Source: an uncultured Saprospiraceae bacterium (lineage in GTDB: Bacteria > Bacteroidota > Bacteroidia > Chitinophagales > Saprospiraceae). From it: a stretch of 64,000 nucleotides of DNA. Each line of letters starts with the position of its first letter. The first letter of the stretch is position 1. The notes beneath the pieces are model-generated. The model did not search any database. It had not been told where the DNA came from and saw only the letters and a program-made list of their open reading frames with translations. The translations under genes and the position numbers were made by a program. Of this stretch, positions 44,297 to 52,555 are shown in pieces. The DNA lies in the NCBI GenBank assembly GCA_938045585.1, contig CALIAU010000012.1, forward strand, positions 175,194-239,193. Direction: 5' to 3'.

Positions 44297-45055
44297 ATGA
44301 GATATACAACAATCATTAGTGCATTTCTATTACTTTTTCTCATCGCGTGTAAAGCCACAAAAAATAATGGTTTAAGATCGAATGATCCCGCTAGTCAAGT
44401 CCTATCCAAAACCTTACATGCACACGGTGGCACACTGTATGACGAAGCACATTTTAGTTTCGTATTTAGAAAGAAAAAATACACGTTTCACAATAAAAAA
44501 GATGGATATCAATATACTACTAGGTATACCAAAGATGGACAAGAAATATTAGACGTATTATCAAATACAGATTTTATAAGAACAATAGACGGTAAAGAAA
44601 TTCCACTAAGTTCAAAAGACAAATCTAGATATGGTGCATCTGTAAACTCCGTGATTTACTTTGCAACCCTCCCTCATAAATTAACAGATCCAGCCGTAAA
44701 TCTTTCTTACAAAGGAGAGACAAAAGTTAAGGGCAAGAGATACCAAATACTAGAAGTGAAATTTGATAAAGAAGGCGGTGGAAAAGACCACGATGATGAG
44801 TTTTATTATTGGATTAATATGGATACGCATTTGATAGATTACCTTGCATATAACTACACTGTGAATGGTGGTGGCGTACGTTTTAGAAGTGCGTATAACA
44901 AGCGACAATATCATGGCATTCATTTCCAGGACTATGTAAATTACAAAGCAGCAGTAGGTACTGCCCTTTCAGAACTTCCGCAGCTATATGAAGAGGGAAA
45001 GTTAGAAGAGTTGTCACGCATAGAAACAGAAGACGTGAGATTAATTGACAATTGA
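44297..45055 (+). CDS. DUF6503-like lipoprotein
   Basis: This 252-residue putative lipoprotein has the signal LLLFLIAC (Cys18). The body (LSKTLHAHGGTLYDEAHFSF, YTTRYTKDGQEILDVLSNTD, LPHKLTDPAVNLSYKGETKV, EFYYWINMDTHLIDYLAYNY) looks like DUF6503-type proteins of Bacteroidota with a LolA/LolB-like all-beta fold. A role in handling lipids or lipoproteins in the periplasm is possible but unproven. Confidence 0.72.
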   Translation: MRYTTIISAFLLLFLIACKATKNNGLRSNDPASQVLSKTLHAHGGTLYDEAHFSFVFRKKKYTFHNKKDGYQYTTRYTKDGQEILDVLSNTDFIRTIDGKEIPLSSKDKSRYGASVNSVIYFATLPHKLTDPAVNLSYKGETKVKGKRYQILEVKFDKEGGGKDHDDEFYYWINMDTHLIDYLAYNYTVNGGGVRFRSAYNKRQYHGIHFQDYVNYKAAVGTALSELPQLYEEGKLEELSRIETEDVRLIDN

Positions 45056-45077
45056 CAATGCACTATTGATAATGATA

Positions 45078-45660
45078 CTAATGTTTCTTCACTACAAACT
45101 TCTCTTGGTGAAATACATCCGATGTATGATTTAGCACCTGAAACAAGTATATACCATCTGATACATTGCTTAAATCTATAATTCGAAAGTCATTATTCGC
45201 TTTTTGAATGTACTGACCATTCATGCCAATTATTTGCCAATACGTAAATTCTTTCTCGTAAATTACTCTTAGAATATCATTAGCAGGGATAGGAAATAAG
45301 GAGGTATTTCAAAAGTAGCTCCATCAATGGAACGCTCACCTGCTAAATAATCATTATTAATTTCACTCGCTGTTTCCTTCTCAATCAGTACTTCATTGCC
45401 TATGCTTCCAAGTTCGAATTTTGTTAATTCTACTAGTACCTGTATATCAAAAACGAGAAAACAATTATCAAAAGAATCATCCCTATGGTCACTACATGCA
45501 ATGTCCTCTACGCCCATTGCTGGTTGAATATTTATTTCTATTTGATTCCCAGTGTCATCTGGATCAATTCCTAGAAAATTTACAATATACCTTGTACATT
45601 CCAACTGGAGTAGTAGCACCTGGAGGAATAATATCGACCATAGTTAGCTATATCTGTTCT
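45078..45660 (-). pseudogene. Decayed 3' fragment of a T9SS cargo gene
   Basis: On the minus strand, one frame gives VDIIPPGATTPVGMYKVY, another gives FLGIDPDDTGNQIEINIQPA to GATFEIPP. A third frame gives LFPIPANDILRVIYEKEFTY, then WQIIGMNGQYIQK, LSNVSDGIYLFQV and VVKKH followed by TAG at 45080-45078. The last part is a Por sorting domain. At least two frameshifts break the gene, and no 5' part remains upstream. It is the remnant of a secreted protein, left between a live lipoprotein gene and the DUF1761 gene. Confidence 0.78.
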
Positions 45661-45701
45661 TTAAGAGATCAAAGCTTAATATCTTGTGAGGGAAATTATT
45701 T

Positions 45702-46103
45702 CTATCCCAATTTTAAAGCGCCAAGAACGCCGCCCATAAGGCCCATAAATATGACCAAATATCCTCCATCAATCAAAAACAATTTAAGAGGCTTTCGTTG
45801 GTAGGCATAATGAATAATCAAAGCAGGAAGGCAATACATTGCTCCCATCATTGCTCCATGAAATGCACCATGCACAAATGTTTGTTCGGCCAGTTCATGC
45901 ATGTTTACAATAAAGTTAACTCCGTAAGCTAGAATAAACATCATCAGAAAGGCTAGCCCGTGGGTGACTGCCATCCCTGACGCAGCTTCTTCATCAGTAA
46001 TACCCGTAAGGCGTTGCCATTCTTTTCCAAAGAGTGCTGTATACCATCCAAAGCCTAACATAAAGGCTGCAAAGGCAGCGATAAGTAGTTCTACGTATTG
46101 CAT
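45702..46103 (-). CDS. DUF1761 membrane protein
   Basis: This 133-residue protein has four hydrophobic segments (YVELLIAAFAAFMLGFGWYT, THGLAFLMMFILAYGVNFIV, GAFHGAMMGAMYCLPALIIH, LIDGGYLVIFMGLMGGVLGA) and the DUF1761 hallmark GFGWYTALFGKEWQRLTG. The function of the family is unknown. It stands alone. Confidence 0.87.
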   Translation of the reverse strand: MQYVELLIAAFAAFMLGFGWYTALFGKEWQRLTGITDEEAASGMAVTHGLAFLMMFILAYGVNFIVNMHELAEQTFVHGAFHGAMMGAMYCLPALIIHYAYQRKPLKLFLIDGGYLVIFMGLMGGVLGALKLG

Positions 46104-46261
46104 GTTGTTTTGTTTTGAGGTGAACTAATATTACTTAAGATAAAAAAGATGCGTTAAAGAAAAAAGATTGCTAGAATAAATTCGGCAGACAAAAACGAGA
46201 AACCACTTATGCTCAAATGCTTTGAAATTAATTTAAATTACATCTTAATCTAGACGAAGAG

Positions 46262-47152
46262 ATGAAAAAACTAAGTAGAAGAGAAACCTATCATTCTCAG
46301 ATTCATAATGAAGAGGAATATGAAAGAGAGTTAGTGCTCGTGGAATCTTTCAACGCGGATGGAAAGATTATCCAATCACAAACGATGGGCCAGGTCGGAG
46401 AACCCGCCCTAATCGAAGAACGCAGTTATACAGATGGTAGGGTCTCAGAGATCAGAACACATGATATAGGCTTAGACGTACATCAATTAACAGAATTTAA
46501 ATATGATGAAGACCGCATTGTCGAAGAGACGGAACATTTTGAAAATAATGCCTTTGTAAAAAGAATCATGCAGTATGATGCCGAACATCGTGTGATAGAA
46601 ATCATGCAAACAGATGAGGAGCAGGCCTTTCTTGGCAAGACGGTGTACAGTTATGATACTTCTAGCAAAACAGAGAAAAAGTACGATGAAGAAAATTTTC
46701 TATTTGAAGAACATAGACGTGTGTTTGATGAACAAGGCAATGAAGTGGAACATGAAATGACGGAGTATCTCTATGATGAGTACAAAAAAGAAACGGAAGA
46801 GACACGGACCCTGACTAAAAGAGAATTCGCAGGAAGTCTACTCATCAAAGAAGTAGCTGAGCGTTTTGGGAAAATTATTTTCGTAAAGACCAATGTCTAC
46901 GATGCGGCAAATAACTTATTAAAAACAGAGGTGCGCAGTAATGAAATCGCATACGTACTTTCCTTAGCCTACAGCTATAATAGCGACAATCTGCGAACAT
47001 CCGAAACACATTTCAGGAATGACACCGAGGTCTACTCTAAACATCTACATTATGACTCCGAGCAGAATCTTGAAGCGATAATCGAAAATCAACTTGCGCA
47101 GGATGGGTTTATAATTTCATCAAAAAAATCTATGGAAAACAGCTATCACTAA
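46262..47152 (+). CDS. Cytoplasmic YD/RHS-like repeat protein
   Basis: This 296-residue protein has no signal peptide and consists of repeated beta-hairpin units of the YD-repeat kind: ERSYTDGRVSEIRTH, FKYDEDRIVEETEHF, MQYDAEHRVIEIMQT, YSYDTSSKTEKKYDE, YLYDEYKKETEE, YSYNSDNLRTSETHF, LHYDSEQNLEAII. It is unusually rich in Glu. YD repeats usually form shells in exported toxins; here the protein lacks both a toxin domain and an export signal, so its role is unknown. A two-TM small protein gene follows after 22 bp. Confidence 0.75.
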   Translation: MKKLSRRETYHSQIHNEEEYERELVLVESFNADGKIIQSQTMGQVGEPALIEERSYTDGRVSEIRTHDIGLDVHQLTEFKYDEDRIVEETEHFENNAFVKRIMQYDAEHRVIEIMQTDEEQAFLGKTVYSYDTSSKTEKKYDEENFLFEEHRRVFDEQGNEVEHEMTEYLYDEYKKETEETRTLTKREFAGSLLIKEVAERFGKIIFVKTNVYDAANNLLKTEVRSNEIAYVLSLAYSYNSDNLRTSETHFRNDTEVYSKHLHYDSEQNLEAIIENQLAQDGFIISSKKSMENSYH

Positions 47153-47174
47153 GTAATAATTAAACTACCAAAAC

Positions 47175-47360
47175 ATGCAATATATCATTAAGTACTTTTT
47201 TCTATTTACCTCCTTCTTTTGTTTAGGTTTTGTCATATACAGTTTAGTACAGGGACCTAAATATGATTTTACCTTTTGGAATGCGGTTGTGTGGATTTTT
47301 GTAGGGTTTATTTTTCATAAACATTTTCAGGGGAAGGAGGAACAAGATAGGGGTCAGTAA
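47175..47360 (+). CDS. Small two-TM membrane protein
   Basis: This 61-residue protein has two hydrophobic helices (YFFLFTSFFCLGFVIYSLV and FWNAVVWIFVGFIFHKHF) joined by a short loop and a charged tail. It starts 22 bp after the YD-repeat gene and is likely co-transcribed. I do not recognise a family. Confidence 0.6.
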   Translation: MQYIIKYFFLFTSFFCLGFVIYSLVQGPKYDFTFWNAVVWIFVGFIFHKHFQGKEEQDRGQ

Positions 47361-47370
47361 TACTTTTTTT

Positions 47371-47390
47371 CAAGGGGTCATGACCCCTTG
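47371..47390. repeat. Perfect 20-nt palindrome
   Basis: CAAGGGGTCATGACCCCTTG reads the same on both strands. It lies 11 bp after the small membrane protein gene. The T-run is on the 5' side, so it is not a classic terminator for that gene. It could be a binding site or a repeat fragment. Confidence 0.7.
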
Positions 47391-47419
47391 GACGGCTCCT
47401 GTTTTATTTGATTTTCGTC

Positions 47420-47672
47420 ATGCGTAGTTTCCTAACTACGCATACATATCAAACCTATTCTAAATATACAATGATAAATACATACTTGTAGATAGGAATC
47501 TACAAGTCACGTATTACTTTAACACAGACATCTCACTTACGTGATAGAAATGCATAACACTTGTTCCCGTCTTGCGTAGTTTCCTAACTACGCATACATA
47601 TCATACCCGTTCCTAATAAACATTTATAAATACATACTTGTAGATAGGAATCTACAAGTCACGCATAAGTTT
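47420..47672 (+). repeat. Tandem pair of double-hairpin elements (152-bp period)
   Basis: Each unit of about 100 bp has two hairpins. The first is TGCGTAGTT-TCCT-AACTACGCA (47421-47442 and 47573-47594). The second is ACTTGTAGAT-AGGA-ATCTACAAGT (47484-47507 and 47636-47659). The units are 152 bp apart and highly similar in the hairpins, less so between them. Read on the other strand, the second hairpin has the same loop and stem frame as the first, with one compensatory T-A to A-T change. The 592-bp gap holds no gene. Confidence 0.85.
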
Positions 47673-47707
47673 ACACAGACATTCATCCTTGCGCGCTGCC
47701 TGCGCGC

Positions 47708-47801
47708 GCGTGAGGGGTGGTAGCAGTCTCTTGTGAAACGAGAGAGTCCGTCAGGACCTGGCTGCGGACGACCCGACCCCCTTAAAAAGGGGGGCACGCC
47801 C
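47708..47801 (+). repeat. Dispersed GC-rich intergenic element, copy 3
   Basis: This runs from GCGTGAGGGGTGG to GGGGGGCACGCCC. Between are CTGCGGACGACCCGACCCCC and hairpins GACTCTC/GTTTCAC-type and TCCGTCAGGA. It is the cleanest copy and about 54 bp shorter than the one at 8508-8655. It sits about 50 bp upstream of the rpsA promoter. Confidence 0.75.
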
Positions 47802-47852
47802 AAAAAACAGTGAAAAAAGGCCAATTCTAGGGGTAAATAACTAGCTAATCAC

Positions 47853-47882
47853 TTGTTATTCAGCGGAAAAGACTTACTTTTG
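47853..47882 (+). promoter_or_regulatory. rpsA promoter: TTG, 19 nt, TACTTTTG
   Basis: -33 TTG at 47853-47855, spacer 19 nt, -7 box TACTTTTG at 47875-47882. This is an exact match to the Bacteroidota consensus, 70 bp before the rpsA ATG. A strong promoter is expected for this gene. Confidence 0.8.
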
Positions 47883-47952
47883 CGGTCCGAAATTTATTTT
47901 TTAACCTCTTCCGGTTTCAAGTAACTGGAATACAAATCTGATTCTGAACACT

Positions 47953-50292
47953 ATGAGTGACGATAAGAATCTTGAAAAAGCCTCTGAAGAAGTTGTTGAA
48001 GAAGTAATAACTTCCACGGAGCAAGCTACTCCCGCTGCAGATCCTGCGGCAGAAGATGACAGCGTAGAAAGCGTTGCATTAGAAGAAATTAAAACTGTAA
48101 ACCTTAAAGACGATTCCCCGCATGATGACTTTGACTGGAGCATAAGCAACAGACATACGCATACGTATGATGAGAAAGAAGTGGAGAGTTACCTAAAGGA
48201 TTATGAGCAGAGCTTAGGCGCTGTTTCTGAATACGAAATTATTAAGGGTAGGGTTTCTGCAATTAACCAAGGCGATGTTATCCTTGATATCAATTACAAA
48301 TCTGATGGTCTTATTCCGCTTTCTGAATTTAGAGGAAGTGATCTTACTATCGGTGATGAGGTAGAGGTATATGTAGAGGCAAAGGAAGACCAACGTGGTC
48401 AACTTGTATTAAGTAGAAGAAAGGCCAAATTATTACGGGCTTGGGAAATGCTTATTGACTCATTTGAAAATGGTACCATTATAAAAGGTACTATCGTGAG
48501 CAAAACGAAGGGTGGTCTTATTGCAGATTGTAATGGACTAGAAACCTTCTTACCGGGATCACAGATTGACATCAAGCCTATTATCGATTATGATATATAT
48601 GTAGGAAAGACGATGGAGTTCAAGGTTGTGAAAATTAATGAAGCAATTAAGAACGCAGTTGTATCGCACAAAGCACTTATTGAAAGTGATATTGCGGACC
48701 AAAGAGAAACGATCATTGCTGGTCTTGAAAAAGGACAGGTACTTGAGGGTATCGTGAAGAACATCACGGACTTTGGTGCATTTATGGATCTTGGTGGTGT
48801 GGATGGACTCCTATACATCACAGATATTTCTTGGGGACGTATCAATCACCCGAATGAGGTGCTAGAGTTAAACCAAAAAGTAAATGTTGCGGTATTAGAT
48901 TTTGATGAGAACAAAAATAGAATCTCACTTGGTCTTAAGCAATTACAACCACATCCATGGGAGGTACTTGATAAGGAATATGTAGAGGGATCATTGATTA
49001 AGGGTAAGATTGTAAACATAGAGGACTATGGTGCATTCTTAGAAATTATACCAGGGGTGGAAGGACTTATCCACGTATCTGAGGTTTCTTGGAGTAACCA
49101 ACCTGTAAACGCAAGACAGTTCTTTACACTGGGTCAAGAGTTCGAAGCGAAGGTGGTGACTATAGATAGAGAGGATAGAAAAATGTCTCTTAGTGTGAAG
49201 CAGCTTACAGAGGATCCATGGTCACAGGTGATCGCGAAGTATCCTGTGGGTAGCAAGCAGAAAGGTATCGTGAAGAACCTGACTCCATACGGTGTATTCG
49301 TAGAGATGGAAGCTGGTATCGGCGGTATGGTACACATTTCTGACCTATCATGGACTAAGCGTTATTCGCACCCTTCTGAGTTTACGAAGATTGGTGATGA
49401 AATAGATATTACCATATTAGAAGTAGATCAGGATAGCAGAAAACTTTCTCTTGGTCATAAGCAACTTGAAGAGAATCCATGGGATACATTTGAAAATGTC
49501 TTCCCTGTAGGTTCTTACCATGAGGCAACTATAATCCGTAAAGATGATAGAGGCGCAATCGTACAATTACCATATGGTCTTGAGTCGTTTGCTCCTGCGA
49601 AGCACCTTAAAAAAGAAGATGGTTCGTATGCACAGATGGACGAGAAGCTAACATTCAAAGTAATCGAGTTTAGCAGAGACGATAAGAGAATCATTGTATC
49701 GCACTTAAGATATATTGATGACATCAAACGTGAGGCGACGGATGAGGTGATGAAAGAGAAGAGACAGCAGAGAGATGAGACAAGAAAGGCAGTAACAAGC
49801 AGAAGAGCAAACTTAGAGAAAACAACTCTAGGAGAGCTGGATGTATTTAGCCAGATGAAGTCTCAGTTAGCTGAAAGCGATGCGAAAGCGGCAGCAGCGG
49901 CATCTACAGCACCTACTCCTAAGGAGGCAGTTGCAGAGGCTAAAGCAGAAGAGGCAGCAGCAGAAGTGAAGGAAGAGGTGAAAGAAGAAGTTGTAGAGGT
50001 GAAGGAAGAAAAGCCAGCAGCACCAGCAGCAGATAGCAAGCCTGATGATCTTAAAAAGATTGAAGGTGTAGGTCCAAAGATCTCTGAGCTACTTGCTAAA
50101 GCAGGTCTTGACACGTTTGCAAAAGTTGCAGCTGCAGAAGCTGATAGCATAAAAGCAATACTTACTGAAGCGGGAAGCAGATATCAAATGCATGATCCAA
50201 CTTCTTGGCCTAAGCAGGCAAAAATGGCTGCGGATGGTGAATGGGAGAAATTGGAAAAATGGCAGGATGAGCATAAAGGCGGAAAGGAGTAG
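47953..50292 (+). CDS. rpsA: 30S ribosomal protein S1 with extra C-terminal domain
   Basis: This 779-residue S1 has six S1 RNA-binding domains at about residues 93-155, 173-243, 261-328, 346-415, 432-502 and 518-586, for example GIVKNITDFGAFMDLGGVDG and GKIVNIEDYGAFLEIIPGVE. S1 helps mRNA bind the 30S subunit. After domain six come a helical segment, an Ala/Glu-rich linker, and about 80 residues with a helix-hairpin-helix (KPDDLKKIEGVGPKISELL and a Trp/Lys-rich end). This is longer than the usual 550-600 residues. A strong terminator follows the gene. Confidence 0.95.
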   Translation: MSDDKNLEKASEEVVEEVITSTEQATPAADPAAEDDSVESVALEEIKTVNLKDDSPHDDFDWSISNRHTHTYDEKEVESYLKDYEQSLGAVSEYEIIKGRVSAINQGDVILDINYKSDGLIPLSEFRGSDLTIGDEVEVYVEAKEDQRGQLVLSRRKAKLLRAWEMLIDSFENGTIIKGTIVSKTKGGLIADCNGLETFLPGSQIDIKPIIDYDIYVGKTMEFKVVKINEAIKNAVVSHKALIESDIADQRETIIAGLEKGQVLEGIVKNITDFGAFMDLGGVDGLLYITDISWGRINHPNEVLELNQKVNVAVLDFDENKNRISLGLKQLQPHPWEVLDKEYVEGSLIKGKIVNIEDYGAFLEIIPGVEGLIHVSEVSWSNQPVNARQFFTLGQEFEAKVVTIDREDRKMSLSVKQLTEDPWSQVIAKYPVGSKQKGIVKNLTPYGVFVEMEAGIGGMVHISDLSWTKRYSHPSEFTKIGDEIDITILEVDQDSRKLSLGHKQLEENPWDTFENVFPVGSYHEATIIRKDDRGAIVQLPYGLESFAPAKHLKKEDGSYAQMDEKLTFKVIEFSRDDKRIIVSHLRYIDDIKREATDEVMKEKRQQRDETRKAVTSRRANLEKTTLGELDVFSQMKSQLAESDAKAAAAASTAPTPKEAVAEAKAEEAAAEVKEEVKEEVVEVKEEKPAAPAADSKPDDLKKIEGVGPKISELLAKAGLDTFAKVAAAEADSIKAILTEAGSRYQMHDPTSWPKQAKMAADGEWEKLEKWQDEHKGGKE

Positions 50293-50300
50293 AGATTATA

Positions 50301-50334
50301 AAAAAGCCCGACAAAATTGTCGGGCTTTTTTTTG
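50301..50334 (+). terminator. Intrinsic terminator after rpsA
   Basis: AAAAAGCCCGAC and GTCGGGCTTTTT form a stem of at least 12 bp around AAAATT and run into a T-tract. It lies 8 bp past the TAG stop. Confidence 0.95.
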
Positions 50335-50340
50335 GTGTCT

Positions 50341-50424
50341 GCACTGCGTGCTGGTTTCATGGCCTGCCTGCGTTCCTAGGAACGCAGGCAGGTCACGAAA
50401 CCATGAGACCATGTCCAAAGGACG
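50341..50424. repeat. Long palindromic intergenic element, copy A
   Basis: The core is a perfect 30-nt palindrome (50363-50392) of the CCTGCCTGCGTTCC type. Flanking GGTTTCATGG and CACGAAACC extend the stem. The outer parts GCACTGCGTGCTGG and GTCCAAAGGACGG are shared with copy B (53770-53852) at roughly 90% identity by eye. It lies right after the rpsA terminator in a 305-bp gap with no gene. Confidence 0.85.
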
Positions 50425-50597
50425 GAAGTTTCAGTTAGCCAAACTTTATATTTCTTGCACTAATTCAATTTTGATTCCATATGTTAAGGACTCCAGCAAA
50501 TACTCATTCTTAAAATATAATTCATAAACTACTTTGTAAGTTTGTAATTATCATTTTTTACGCAACTATTTATATTTCAAATTACGTATTATAATTA

Positions 50598-51173
50598 GTG
50601 GAACTGAGGCCAAGTCTAAAATCTCTTATTAGGGCATCTATAAAAGGAGATGCCCAAAGTCAAAAAAATCTGTTTTTGGGTTTTTATGGGCATGTTTTAC
50701 TTATATGTAAGCGCTATAATAGATCCAATCAAATTGCAGAAGAATGTGCAAATGATACATTTTTAAAGGTTTTTAGAAATTTACAGAAATACGATTTTGA
50801 TTATAGTTTCAAAAGTTGGATTTCAAGAATTGCTGTAAATACTTGTATCGATTCCATCAGAAAAGAAGAAAAATATACAAAGTTAATAGAACTTGTTGAC
50901 CACAATGACGACATCAAAATAGATACTGATAGTGAACTCTATTTTGATATTATTGTAGACAAAGAAATTCTCCCAATTATTCAAGAACTCTCTCCCTCCT
51001 ACCGTATGGTATTTAACCTATTTGTTTTTGAAGGATATAAACATAGGGAAATAGCGGAGATGCTCAATATAAGCACAGGGACTTCAAAATCGAATTACTT
51101 AAGAGCAAAAACGATAATTAAGAACAACATTTTGCATAATGAAAAATATGCTGAATTAAAATCTAAAATGTAA
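50598..51173 (+). CDS. ECF-type RNA polymerase sigma factor
   Basis: This 191-residue sigma factor has region 2 (CANDTFLKVFRNLQKYDFDY, FKSWISRIAVNTCIDSIRKE) and region 4 (LSPSYRMVFNLFVFEGYKHR, EIAEMLNISTGTSKSNYLRA). The start is GTG at 50598. Its stop overlaps the start of the next gene (TAATG), which encodes a membrane protein, and a lipoprotein gene follows. The arrangement resembles an envelope-stress or cell-surface regulon in which the second protein may act as an anti-sigma factor, though no known anti-sigma domain is visible. Confidence 0.9.
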   Translation: MELRPSLKSLIRASIKGDAQSQKNLFLGFYGHVLLICKRYNRSNQIAEECANDTFLKVFRNLQKYDFDYSFKSWISRIAVNTCIDSIRKEEKYTKLIELVDHNDDIKIDTDSELYFDIIVDKEILPIIQELSPSYRMVFNLFVFEGYKHREIAEMLNISTGTSKSNYLRAKTIIKNNILHNEKYAELKSKM

Positions 51174-52480
51174 TGAAAGATTTTAAACAACTGATAAGGT
51201 CAAACCTAGAACAACAATCCTACCGAGAGGCAGAGTCTTCAGACTGGCAAGCATTTCTAGAATATAGTGCACATCAGAAAAAAAAATCGTTTCTATTCTC
51301 TTGGAAAATTATAGGCTTTTTTTCAATTGGATTATTATTAGCAGTTTCTAGTTATCTCTTAAGCTCAGAACAAACTCCTTTAGCAAACCATCCCAAAAGC
51401 CTAACAGCTGGCGTAATAGAAAAGTCGGATCATGCTCAAATCGCAGTCCAAAAGGAATTAGAAAAAAACACGCTAACTGAACCTAAAATTTCTGAAGATC
51501 TTAGCAATCAAAAATTTATACAGCACGATTCTCAATTGCACAAAAACTCAAGCTCAACCAATGAACCCAAAAGCAAGACAGCTATTAAACATATTATACA
51601 AACAAATATTCCAGTCCAAAAGGAAAATCAAGAAATAATAACTAGAGAAAAAACAATCAACAACAATCATTATGCGATATCATCCACCCCTGCAGAACCC
51701 CTGCACCAAACTACCACTCGTGCTACTGCAATATCCAATCATAGAGTACCAGATATTGTACAGCGGGGTGCCCCTATGCAACTGGCTAAGCTCCCTGTTT
51801 TTCAAGCAGCACATCTTTCATCCAAAACCGCATCAAGGGCTTTACTGGATATACCAAGCGAAACAATTCATAAAAAGTTCAGAGGAATGAAATTAGAGCT
51901 GGGCATTCTAACAGGCTTGTCCACACTCAATTACACAGACCTAATGAACTCCACTGGCATAGAGTCAGGTATTCTACTTAATTATGTGTTTTCAGACAAA
52001 ATCAAATTTCTTTCCCGCAGCAGTATTTCTCGCTTGTTATATATGTCTGATACGTTCATCCCAGAGATTGGTCTGAGAAGAATAGATTCCCCTACCCCCA
52101 TGCATAGCATAGAAAGCTTAGAGGCTTCTACTGATATCCTGAATATTGCTCTAGGCTTGCAATATAGTGTGTGGAAACACAATGCGTTTTCATTCCATCT
52201 GAGTAGTTCCGCTGGCTTGGAAAAAACGTTACAACGCGATATTCAATATGGATTTCAAGGCGAACAAGAGGGTGAAAACGAAGACGAAGAAGAAGTAGAA
52301 ATTCAAGACCAGAACCTAGAGGGTCTAGGACTACACTTCCAATTTAGACTTGGAACTGCTTATGCTATTAATAGTCGTTACTCCCTGGAATTAGAAGGAT
52401 ATTTTCAAGATCAAATTACGCACACATTTAATCGTCCAAAACAGTTAGGATTGTATGCTAGTCTACTGTACGGTTTTTAA
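51173..52480 (+). CDS. Membrane-anchored protein with C-terminal beta-barrel-like region
   Basis: This 435-residue product has a cytoplasmic N-terminus (residues 1-40), one membrane segment (IIGFFSIGLLLAVSSYLL), a long low-complexity Ser/Thr/Lys/Gln linker, then a beta-rich region from LELGILTGLSTLNYTD to LYASLLYGF, which ends in Phe like outer-membrane barrels. The N-terminus followed by a single membrane span resembles the layout of anti-sigma factors in Bacteroidota sigma operons, and it overlaps the sigma gene by 1 bp. Role as sensor or regulator is inference. Confidence 0.7.
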   Translation: MKDFKQLIRSNLEQQSYREAESSDWQAFLEYSAHQKKKSFLFSWKIIGFFSIGLLLAVSSYLLSSEQTPLANHPKSLTAGVIEKSDHAQIAVQKELEKNTLTEPKISEDLSNQKFIQHDSQLHKNSSSTNEPKSKTAIKHIIQTNIPVQKENQEIITREKTINNNHYAISSTPAEPLHQTTTRATAISNHRVPDIVQRGAPMQLAKLPVFQAAHLSSKTASRALLDIPSETIHKKFRGMKLELGILTGLSTLNYTDLMNSTGIESGILLNYVFSDKIKFLSRSSISRLLYMSDTFIPEIGLRRIDSPTPMHSIESLEASTDILNIALGLQYSVWKHNAFSFHLSSSAGLEKTLQRDIQYGFQGEQEGENEDEEEVEIQDQNLEGLGLHFQFRLGTAYAINSRYSLELEGYFQDQITHTFNRPKQLGLYASLLYGF

Positions 52481-52555
52481 AAAAGATATAATCTAATCAG
52501 ACGCAACCATTGTGAACAGATAAATCGTATTAAGAATATACAAACAATACAAACT

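Noticed and set aside
45421..45804. Plus-strand reading frame overlapping the decayed T9SS gene
   Set aside because: The minus strand shows clear sorting-domain and DUF1761 similarity, while this frame has none.
47371..47390. Perfect palindrome as a terminator for the small membrane protein
   Set aside because: The T-run lies before the palindrome rather than after it, and the reverse strand has A residues there.
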